A stretch of DNA of 64,000 nt from Hymenobacter ruricola (lineage in GTDB: Bacteria > Bacteroidota > Bacteroidia > Cytophagales > Hymenobacteraceae): contig NZ_JADQDM010000023.1 of assembly GCF_015694525.1 (NCBI RefSeq), positions 1-64,000 on the forward strand, written 5' to 3'. A program made the translations under genes and the position numbers. This document shows positions 57,795 to 64,000 of this stretch, piece by piece. The notes under the pieces are model-generated. The model did no database searches. It saw nothing but the letters and a program-made list of their open reading frames with translations, and was not told the DNA's origin. Position 1 is the stretch's first letter. Each line of letters begins with the position of its first letter.

Positions 57795-58541
57795 ATGAAT
57801 ACCTTCGCGCACAAAAAACAGCAGCTCTACCTCGTGCTGAGCGGCATTTTCCTGGTAAATGCGCTGCTGGCCGAAATCATCGGCGTCAAGATTTTCTCGG
57901 TCGATAAGCTGATGGGCCTGCCCGGCAATCTCACGGCGGGCGTGCTCATCTGGCCGGTGGTTTTTGTGACGACGGACATCATCAACGAGTACTTTGGCAA
58001 GGCTGGGGTGCTGCGCATCAGCTACCTCACGGTGGTGCTCATTCTGTTTGCCTTTGGAGTTATCTACCTCACCACCAAGCTGCCACCGGCCGATTTCTGG
58101 CTCGACGTGAACAAGGCCGATAATCAGGGCCGGCCGTTCAACATTGATTTTGCCTACCAGAGCATTTTCCGGCAGGGCCTGGGCATCATCACGGGCTCCA
58201 TCGTGGCGTTTGCGGCGGGGCAGGTGCTGGACGCCACCATTTTTGCGGCCATTCGGAAAGCCACGGGCGGGCGCTTTGTGTGGCTGCGGGCCACCGGCTC
58301 CACGCTGGTGTCGCAGCTCGTCGATTCGTTTGTGGTGCTGTACGTGGCCTTTTACGTGTTCGGCAACTGGACCATCGACCAGGTGGTGAGCGTGGCCAAT
58401 ACCAATTATTGGTACAAATTTGCGTCGGCCATCCTGCTCACGCCGGTGCTGTACCTGGCCCATTTCCTGATTGACCGCTACCTGGGCAAGGAGGAAACGG
58501 CTGAGCTTCAGGAGGAAGCTGTGGAGAACGTGAGCGTGTGA
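57795..58541 (+). CDS. yhhQ: Queuosine precursor transporter (YhhQ/VUT family)
   Basis: 248 residues with about 6 helices. Family blocks: NALLAEIIGVKIFS, GVLIWPVVFVTTDIINEYFG and the late RATGSTLVSQLVDSFVVLYV. Members import queuine or preQ1 for tRNA modification. A start at 57795 follows a family A repeat. The tail is charged (EETAELQEEAVENVSV). Confidence 0.9.
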   Translation: MNTFAHKKQQLYLVLSGIFLVNALLAEIIGVKIFSVDKLMGLPGNLTAGVLIWPVVFVTTDIINEYFGKAGVLRISYLTVVLILFAFGVIYLTTKLPPADFWLDVNKADNQGRPFNIDFAYQSIFRQGLGIITGSIVAFAAGQVLDATIFAAIRKATGGRFVWLRATGSTLVSQLVDSFVVLYVAFYVFGNWTIDQVVSVANTNYWYKFASAILLTPVLYLAHFLIDRYLGKEETAELQEEAVENVSV

Positions 58542-58572
58542 ATTTGCCGGGCCAATGCGCGGTTGTGAGCTC

Positions 58573-59181
58573 ATGTTGCTTAAATCTATTTTCCTGGCCG
58601 CCGCGGCGTTGCTGCCCGGGCTCGCGCAGGCGCAATTCATCCTGGCTCCCGGCACCTACCAACTGGCCAACGGCTCCAAAGGCGAAGCTTCGTTGAAGCT
58701 GATGCTGGCCGAGAACGGCAGCCCCACCATGATGGTGGGCGTCAAAAACGGCAAGGAGCGCCGGTTCCGCGCCGCTGAAGTCACGTATTTCACCGTTGAA
58801 AACCATCGTTTTGTGCGGGTGAATGACTTCCGTTTCCTCAGCGGCACCGATGCGGATTTTAAAGAACCCGCCCTGTTGGAAATTCTGGAAACCGGTCCGG
58901 TGGAGCTGTTTTATTACCATTACCAAGTGGAAATGGGCCCCAATTTCAAAGCACACGTGAAGCTGCTGGTGCTGCGCAAGGCGGGCACTCCCAGTTTCCT
59001 GGCCTACGCCCCCGGCCGCACGCCGGGCTTCGACTCCAAGCTGGCGTCTGGTACCTTCGTGGCCGCGCTCTTCCCCGCCGACCCGGTGCTGCAACGGCAA
59101 TTTGCCACCAACGGCATTACCCGGGCCCACCTGGCCGACGTGGTGCGCGCTTACAACCAAGGAGTCCGCCTGAAACCCTAA
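58573..59181 (+). CDS. Secreted hypothetical protein
   Basis: 202 residues. The signal peptide MLLKSIFLAAAALLPGLAQA precedes a strand-rich domain (LAPGTYQLANGSKGEASLKL, RFRAAEVTYFTVENHRFVRV, and VELFYYHYQVEMGP). The family is not recognised. It lies 31 bp after yhhQ and 9 bp before trpS. A start at 58555 is possible but breaks the signal layout. Confidence 0.65.
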   Translation: MLLKSIFLAAAALLPGLAQAQFILAPGTYQLANGSKGEASLKLMLAENGSPTMMVGVKNGKERRFRAAEVTYFTVENHRFVRVNDFRFLSGTDADFKEPALLEILETGPVELFYYHYQVEMGPNFKAHVKLLVLRKAGTPSFLAYAPGRTPGFDSKLASGTFVAALFPADPVLQRQFATNGITRAHLADVVRAYNQGVRLKP

Positions 59182-59190
59182 CCCAACCCC

Positions 59191-60168
59191 ATGTCCCGCA
59201 TTCTTACCGGCATCCAAAGCACGGGCCGCCCGCACCTGGGCAACCTGCTTGGGGCTATTCTCCCGGCCATTGAGCTGTCGAAAAATCCGGCCAACGACTC
59301 GCTCTACTTCATCGCCGACCTGCACTCGCTCACCACCGTGCGCGACGCGGCCGTGCTGCGCGCCAACACCTACGCCGTGGCCGCCGCCTGGCTGGCCTGC
59401 GGCTTCGACACCGAGAAGAACCTGTTTTACCGGCAGTCCGACGTGCCGCAGGTGACCGAGCTGACCTGGTACCTGAGCTGCTTTACGCCCTACCCCATGC
59501 TGGCCAACGCGCACTCGTTCAAGGACAAGTCGGACCGGCTTTCGGACGTGAATGCCGGCTTGTTCACTTACCCCGTGCTGATGGCGGCCGATATTCTCCT
59601 GTACGATGCTGAGTTTGTGCCCGTGGGCAAGGACCAGATGCAGCACCTCGAAATCGCGCGCGACATTGCCCACGCCTTCAATTCGCGCTACGGCGAGACG
59701 CTGGTGGAGCCCCAGGCCCGCGTCGACGCCGAGCTGATGACCATTCCCGGCACCGACGGCGCCAAGATGAGCAAGAGCTACGGCAACATCATCGACGTTT
59801 TCGCGCCCGAAAAAGAGCTGCTGAAAGCCGTAAAAAGCATTATTTCGGACAGCACCCCGCTCGAAGCGCCCAAGAATCCGGCCACCGACGTCACCTTTAA
59901 GCTGTATTCGACCCTGGCCACGCCGGAAGAAACGGCCACCATGCGCCGGAACTACGAGGCCGGCGGCTACGGCTACGGGCACGCTAAAAAGGAGCTGTAC
60001 GAGCTGATTCTGCGGCGCTTTGCCACCGAGCGCGAGCGGTTCGATTTCTACATGAGCAACCTGCCCGCACTGGACGCCGCGCTGGCCATTGGTGCCCAAA
60101 AGGCGCAGGAATACGGCGCGGGCGTGCTGGCCAAGGTGCGCCAGAAGGTGGGTTACGGACGGGCGTAG
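59191..60168 (+). CDS. trpS: Tryptophanyl-tRNA synthetase
   Basis: 325 residues. The HIGH motif is in GRPHLGNLLGAILPAIE (form P-H-L-G-N). The KMSKS loop is GAKMSKSYGN. Trp-pocket residues such as YFIADLHSLTT and MAADILLYDAEFVPVGKDQM, typical of TrpRS, follow. It charges Trp tRNA with tryptophan. The length and start fit. It is followed by a palindromic region with a terminator. Confidence 0.96.
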   Translation: MSRILTGIQSTGRPHLGNLLGAILPAIELSKNPANDSLYFIADLHSLTTVRDAAVLRANTYAVAAAWLACGFDTEKNLFYRQSDVPQVTELTWYLSCFTPYPMLANAHSFKDKSDRLSDVNAGLFTYPVLMAADILLYDAEFVPVGKDQMQHLEIARDIAHAFNSRYGETLVEPQARVDAELMTIPGTDGAKMSKSYGNIIDVFAPEKELLKAVKSIISDSTPLEAPKNPATDVTFKLYSTLATPEETATMRRNYEAGGYGYGHAKKELYELILRRFATERERFDFYMSNLPALDAALAIGAQKAQEYGAGVLAKVRQKVGYGRA

Positions 60169-60181
60169 CCTTCGCCGGCGG

Positions 60182-60382
60182 GCCGCCGGTCATTGCGAGC
60201 GCAGCGCAGCAATCCGTCCTGTCAAGAACAGACCCGCCCTTTTACCAGAACCGAAGGTCAGCGAAGCTAAAGCCCCGTCACCGCAATGGTGCCGGGGCTT
60301 TTCAATCAAACTCTGTCACATTCCGAGGTTGGTCGCGGAGGACAGGACGGATTGCCGCGCTGCGCTCGCAATGACCGGCGGC
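60182..60382. repeat. GGTCATTGCGAGCGCAG...palindromic element with inner hairpin
   Basis: The outer arms GCCGCCGGTCATTGCGAGCG... and complement, with inner AGCAATCCGTCCTGTC/GACAGGACGGATTGC, are about 200 bp apart end to end. Inside is an independent hairpin (60269-60303). It belongs to the GTCAT...ATGAC class but has a much larger spacer. Confidence 0.75.
60269..60303. terminator. Terminator hairpin within the palindromic element after trpS
   Basis: The stem AAAGCCCCG and CGGGGCTTTT is GC-rich with a T-run on both sides. It can end trpS and the convergent gene. Confidence 0.65.
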
Positions 60383-60395
60383 ACAATAGACCAAT

Positions 60396-61313
60396 CTACG
60401 CCTCGTAGGGCTGCTGGTGCGAAAAGCTGAAGCCCACTTTGCTGCCGCGGCTTACCTGTTGGTTTTCAACCTTCTGTTTGACGCTGATTTTCTGAATTTC
60501 GGGCAGCAGCGGGGCGATGAGGTCGTTGTTGACGGCCGCAATCATGGCGCTTTCCACGAACAGGCGCATGGCTTCGGGCTTGATGATGTTGTCCGACATG
60601 TCGTTGTCGGGCAGTTCCAGTTGCTGCACGCCTTCGAGGTAGTAGTGGTTTTCGATGTTGACCAGCAGGCGGCCCACCAGGTAGCCGGGGTCGTTGAGGC
60701 GCTGGTACTTGATGCTGTCGGCCATGAAGTTGTAGGCCATGATGTGCCCGAAAAAGCGCCGCCGAAAATCCTCGTTGACGTAGGCGCTGGGCATGGGCCC
60801 GTAGTCGTCGGGGAAGGTGACGACGTTGGAGTGCATCACAAACACCAGCAAATCGCCCGAAAACTTGATTTGAAACTCCATGTCGTTGATGGAGCGGTAT
60901 TCGATGACGACGCTGGAATCCAGCGGCGTGAGGCGGCGCGTGAGCTCCAGCACCAATTCCTGCGACACGAGGCGCAGGCAGTCGAAGGCGGCCTGGGTGT
61001 TGCGAAAAATGGCCTGTTTGGCCACCGACTTCTGCTTGAGGCCGTCAAAAATCTGGTCGAGACGGTCGGCGGGCGCTTCGATGGGCGAGCCGGCTTCGGC
61101 CGTGGGGTGGTTGTTGGTGGCGGTGGCGCCGGTGTGGCCCGCCTCGGGGGACGTGGTGGCGGCTGGGGTGCTGGCGGCGGCGTTGGCCGCTTTGGGAGCC
61201 TTCTTTTTCTTGGGAGCGCCGCCCGCTACGTCTTCAACGACCGGGACTTGCGAGGTTTCGGCGGGCGCGAACAGCTCGGGTTCGCCGCTATTTTTGGAAG
61301 GAGACTTGGCCAT
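60396..61313 (-). CDS. Hypothetical protein with conserved-looking C-terminal domain
   Basis: 305 residues, not recognised. The first ~85 are Ala/Pro/Lys-rich and disordered (KKKKAPKAANAAAS). From ~85 the domain is helical then strand-rich, for example VVIEYRSINDMEFQIKFSGD, YGPMPSAYVNEDFRRRFFGH and YLVGRLLVNIENHYYLEGVQ. There is no signal or helix for a membrane. It is divergent from trpS-side genes and separated by the palindromic element. Confidence 0.6.
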   Translation of the reverse strand: MAKSPSKNSGEPELFAPAETSQVPVVEDVAGGAPKKKKAPKAANAAASTPAATTSPEAGHTGATATNNHPTAEAGSPIEAPADRLDQIFDGLKQKSVAKQAIFRNTQAAFDCLRLVSQELVLELTRRLTPLDSSVVIEYRSINDMEFQIKFSGDLLVFVMHSNVVTFPDDYGPMPSAYVNEDFRRRFFGHIMAYNFMADSIKYQRLNDPGYLVGRLLVNIENHYYLEGVQQLELPDNDMSDNIIKPEAMRLFVESAMIAAVNNDLIAPLLPEIQKISVKQKVENQQVSRGSKVGFSFSHQQPYEA

Positions 61314-61442
61314 GCGGAAAGGAAAAAGCGCCCCGGGAACCGCGACGCAAACGAAAGTAAAGGAACCACTGCACCGCCGCCAGCACCAGCAAGGCCCCGC
61401 GGCTAATGTGCACAGGATACGAACGCAAGCAGGACCTTAGTT

Positions 61443-62624
61443 TCAATCTCCCGCATTAGGCGCCTGGTCCGTCTCATTTGGGCGCGCCCCACGCAGCGGC
61501 GGCGGAGCCTCCAATTCTTCCACTACCGACCACTGCGGGCTGCGAAACGCCACCGTGCGCAGCCCCGCCCCGCGGCCGCCAGCCTCCGGCAGCAGCATGC
61601 CAACGGCCGATGGCCGCGCCAGGGCCTCTCCCACCGAGCGCACGGCGCCGGCCGGCACCGTGCGGCGTTCCAGGTCGGCCAGCAAGGCATCGCCATTCAT
61701 TCCGGCAATGCGGTCGGTGAGCAGCATTTCCAACGCCTCCCGGTGCCGCACGCGGGCGGCGTTGGTTTGAAAGCGGGTGTCTGTCGCCCATTCGGGCCGC
61801 GCCAGGGCCGCGCACAGCTGCCGAAACTGGCCGTCGGAGCCCACGGCCAGCACCAGCGGCCGGCCGTGGGCGGCGCGATACACGGTGCCGTAGGGCACGA
61901 TGCTGGGGTGGCCCGAGCCCATGGGCTGCGGGTCGTGGCCCGTGACGAGGTAGGTGGCGGCCTGGTTGGCGAGCGAGGCTAGGGCGCTATCGAGCAGGCT
62001 GACCTGAACCAGCGCCCCGCGCCCGGTTTTCTCCCGCTGAAAAAGGGCCGTGAGCAAGCCTTCTTTCAGCTGGTGGGCGGCCAATAAATCGACCAGGGCC
62101 ACGGGCATTTTCTGCGGGGGCTGGCCGGGGCCGGCGGCGTTGAGGTGCATGAAGCCGGCTTCGGCCTGCAGCACGGCGTCGTAGCCGGCGCGGGCAGTTT
62201 CGGGGCCGTAGCCGGTGAGGTGGCCGTAGATGAGGCGCGGGTTTTTCGCGGACAAGGTGGCGTAGTCAGCGCCCAGTTTTTCGGCGTCGCCGGGCTTGTA
62301 GCTGGCCAGTACGAGGTCGGCGGTGGCAGCTAGTTGGTGCAAGGAGGCCTGCCCGGCTGGCGTTGTCAGGTCGAGCACACGGGATTCCTTGCCCCAGTTA
62401 GATGCCGCGAAATAAGCTGACACGGAAGCATCAGCCGCGGGCTGAGCCGCAGCGGCAGCAGTTTCGGTCGTGGTTTTCCAGCTGCGCGTGACGTCGCCGG
62501 CCGGGCTTTCAATCTTCAAAACGGAAGCTCCAAGCTCGGCAAAAAACTGGCCCACCTGCGGGCCGGCCAGCACGGAAGCGAGTTCGAGGACGCGGAGGTG
62601 GGCGAAGGGTAGTTCGGGCGACAT
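61443..62624 (-). CDS. CaiB/BaiF-family CoA-transferase (class III)
   Basis: 393 residues. Family motifs: LRVLELASVLAGPQVGQFFA, DVTRSWK, NPRLIYGHLTGYGPET and GYDAVLQAEAGFM. The C-terminal region has IAGMNGDALLADLERRTVPA. Such enzymes move CoA between acids (for example carnitine or formyl groups). The substrate is not known. It lies between unrelated genes. Confidence 0.88.
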   Translation of the reverse strand: MSPELPFAHLRVLELASVLAGPQVGQFFAELGASVLKIESPAGDVTRSWKTTTETAAAAAQPAADASVSAYFAASNWGKESRVLDLTTPAGQASLHQLAATADLVLASYKPGDAEKLGADYATLSAKNPRLIYGHLTGYGPETARAGYDAVLQAEAGFMHLNAAGPGQPPQKMPVALVDLLAAHQLKEGLLTALFQREKTGRGALVQVSLLDSALASLANQAATYLVTGHDPQPMGSGHPSIVPYGTVYRAAHGRPLVLAVGSDGQFRQLCAALARPEWATDTRFQTNAARVRHREALEMLLTDRIAGMNGDALLADLERRTVPAGAVRSVGEALARPSAVGMLLPEAGGRGAGLRTVAFRSPQWSVVEELEAPPPLRGARPNETDQAPNAGD

Positions 62625-62675
62625 ACAAGGCGGCGGGGAAAGCCAGCAAGCTACGCGCGGGCGTCAACACTTGCC

Positions 62676-63365
62676 TCAACCCGCCAAGTAGCCGTAGTCG
62701 CGCAGCTGCTCGCGCACGTCGCCGTCCAGCCGCAGCAGGCGGCCCTGGTGCAGCAGGTACACCACGTCGCAGAGGGGCAGCACCTCGGCGTAGCGGTGGT
62801 CGGTGATGAGTAGGCCTTTGCGCTGCTTAAGGTGCTGCATTTCCTCGGCCAGGGTTTCGACGTGCACCGGCATCACGCCGGAAAACGGCTCATCGAACAG
62901 CGAAAAAGCCGTATCGGCGTGCAGTAGCAGCAGCGCCTGCACCAGCCGCGCCGACCCGACCGACAGCTCGCCGATTCGCTTGTCGAACTGCGGCCGCAGC
63001 TCGGGAAAGCGCGCGGTGGCGTTTTCGAGGTCGACGCCCAGCAGGCGCGCCGCGCGGGCCAGCGTCAGCGACGGCGGCAGCAGCGGCTCCTGGGGCAGGT
63101 AGTTCAGCAGCCCGCGCTCCCGGAACGCCGGCACCACGCGGCGGCCGTTCACGCGCACCGAGGCATCGGCCACGGCGCGGGCGCCGAAAATGGTTTGCAG
63201 CAGCACCGACTTGCCGCTGCCGTTGCGGCCCAGCAGGCCCACAATCTGGCCGGTTTGCACCCGCAGGTACACGCTGCTCAGCACCTGCCGCCCACCGAAT
63301 TCGATGCGAATGCCATCGGCCTCCAGCACCTGCGGGCCGGCCTCGTTAAGCGCTGTCTCGCTCAT
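62676..63365 (-). CDS. ABC transporter ATPase with altered signature
   Basis: 229 residues. The Walker A site is GRNGSGKSVLL, the Q-loop is LNYLPQEP, Walker B is TAFSLFDEPF, and the H-loop is LLITDH. The signature that should read LSGGQ is LSVGS (GELSVGSARL), a changed third and fifth residue. It drives a transporter of unknown substrate with the overlapping upstream gene, which encodes a small membrane protein. The ATG at 63365 overlaps the stop of that gene (ATGA). Confidence 0.85.
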   Translation of the reverse strand: MSETALNEAGPQVLEADGIRIEFGGRQVLSSVYLRVQTGQIVGLLGRNGSGKSVLLQTIFGARAVADASVRVNGRRVVPAFRERGLLNYLPQEPLLPPSLTLARAARLLGVDLENATARFPELRPQFDKRIGELSVGSARLVQALLLLHADTAFSLFDEPFSGVMPVHVETLAEEMQHLKQRKGLLITDHRYAEVLPLCDVVYLLHQGRLLRLDGDVREQLRDYGYLAG

Positions 63366-63694
63366 GATAAGGCCGCCCGCATCAGCCAGGCGCTGCCCAA
63401 AAACAGCAGCCCATCCAGGGCCACCGCGCCGCGCCAGAGTTGCCGGCGGGAAATGTTCAGGTTGAAGTAAAACCAATACTGCCCCGGCCGCAGCCGCTCC
63501 GACAGCAGCCACACCACCGGCGCCGTGGCCAGCTTGGCGAGCAGCAGGGCCGGCAGGATTCCCCTGCTCCGCCCCTCGTAGATGGAGGGCAGCAGCACGG
63601 CGCCCAAAATCAGGCCCGAAATGCCGAGCATAAACGGGGCGGCGCTGCGATAAAACAGCAGCCCGGCCCGCCACCGGGTAAGCATTAGCGTCAT
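63362..63694 (-). CDS. Small membrane protein coupled to the ABC ATPase
   Basis: 110 residues with about three to four helices (AGLLFYRSAAPFMLGISGLI, ILPALLLAKLATAPVVWLLS). A positive loop (SERLRPGQYWFYFNLNISRR) matches the cytoplasmic side. It is much shorter than a normal permease, so it may be a small membrane partner of the ATPase. It overlaps the ATPase gene by 4 bp. The start may be 63721, nine residues longer. Confidence 0.65.
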   Translation of the reverse strand: MTLMLTRWRAGLLFYRSAAPFMLGISGLILGAVLLPSIYEGRSRGILPALLLAKLATAPVVWLLSERLRPGQYWFYFNLNISRRQLWRGAVALDGLLFLGSAWLMRAALS

Positions 63695-63737
63695 AAAATA
63701 AGGGGTTGGTGCGCCTACCAACGGGGCCGCCCGCGAA

Positions 63738-64000
63738 TTATTCTACCCGCCCGGTGCGGATGAAAACCGGGAACGTGACTTCCCGCGCGCCCGGTCCCCA
63801 CAGCTGTTTTAGCTCATCCGCTACCAGGGCCGTCAGGTCGGCGCCGGTGTGCTGCTTGGCATAGTTGGCCGCGGCCGACCACGTGCCCAGGTACCCCAGC
63901 ATGTCGGCCGCCGTCCATTGCCGCATTTCGGCAAACCGCGCGTGCTGCACGTCGGCAAACGGGAAGGGAATGCGGGCGTATTCCTCGGTGATGTGCCGGC
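63738..64000 (-). CDS. SAM-dependent methyltransferase, C-terminal part (runs off right edge)
   Basis: About 87 residues are visible. The end region matches class I methyltransferases of the UbiE/trans-aconitate type: PFPFADVQHARF, MLGYLGTWSAAANYAKQHTG and ELKQLWGPGAREVTFPVF. The SAM-binding motif I lies outside the window. A stop is present at 63738. It methylates an unknown small molecule. Confidence 0.78.
   Translation of the reverse strand, partial: RHITEEYARIPFPFADVQHARFAEMRQWTAADMLGYLGTWSAAANYAKQHTGADLTALVADELKQLWGPGAREVTFPVFIRTGRVE

Noticed and set aside
60182..60382. The 200-bp palindromic element as a small insertion sequence
   Set aside because: The spacer is only ~120 bp, codes for nothing and contains a normal terminator for trpS. 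It was treated as a repeat, not an IS.
1..64000. CRISPR arrays, rRNA, tRNA, prophage or integrase genes
   Set aside because: No regularly spaced direct repeats, no RNA gene signature and no phage or integrase protein was found on either strand.

Overview
This window looks like chromosomal DNA of a high-GC member of the Bacteroidota, most likely Hymenobacter or a close relative (Cytophagales, Hymenobacteraceae). The reasons are: a TonB-dependent receptor with an N-terminal carboxypeptidase-regulatory-like domain; lipobox lipoproteins ending in Cys-Lys-Lys; promoters of the TAnnTTTG type with few Shine-Dalgarno sequences; an ECF sigma factor overlapping a membrane/beta-barrel partner; a eukaryote-type (GT3) glycogen synthase; and many palindromic repeats with GTCAT...ATGAC ends. 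There is no rRNA, tRNA, CRISPR array or transposase gene. Coding density is high, genes sit on both strands, and the genus assignment is inference.

Positions 1-5100 are the most accessory-looking part. An XRE-type regulator runs off the left edge. Its 5' side carries two 43-bp-spaced copies of an inverted repeat (TTGTAAACAATT / AATTGTTTACAA). The same arrangement occurs again upstream of a three-gene minus-strand operon (2185 to 510) that ends in an intrinsic terminator. That operon holds a type IIG restriction-modification gene with its centre deleted in frame, a mono-ADP-ribosyltransferase-like protein that appears to lack its first catalytic Arg, and an unknown protein. Beside it lie two broken copies of a TonB-receptor 3' end (a third lies near 4.7 kb), a MITE-like element and perfect palindromes.

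Positions 5-11.8 kb carry the intact TonB receptor, a triple-PAS protein with a degenerate CZB-like partner, a methyltransferase and tatD. Positions 11.8-19.8 kb are an exopolysaccharide locus: GT2, polysaccharide deacetylase, GT4, Wzx-type flippase, Wzz-type protein and O-antigen-ligase-type protein. A possible small-peptide gene with two hairpins and a terminator follows at 19.9-20.2 kb. Positions 20-31.5 kb hold a PP2C/SpoIIE phosphatase, a DppC-like permease, an acyltransferase, cytochrome c, a GT2/flippase pair, ruvC, a TPR protein and a PhzF-family enzyme.

Positions 31.9-42.9 kb hold an ECF sigma factor with its membrane partner, an orphan hutI, a spore-photoproduct-lyase homologue with operator-like palindromes, a 2H phosphoesterase, a BLUF blue-light sensor, a GT39-type protein, and a minus-strand operon joining a P-loop polynucleotide-kinase-like protein to a Thg1-like 3'-5' polymerase (a candidate RNA 5'-end repair module).

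Positions 43-64 kb hold an SPFH/zinc-ribbon pair like B. subtilis YdjI/YdjG, a YfcC-type transporter, glycogen genes (GH13 and GT3), a YitT protein, two redox enzymes, a STAS protein, RNase Z, a queuosine-precursor transporter, trpS, a CoA-transferase, an ABC transporter and a truncated methyltransferase at the right edge. Palindromic repeats punctuate the intergenic spaces; one abuts a start codon, and a second repeat family has entered a glycosyltransferase gene in frame.
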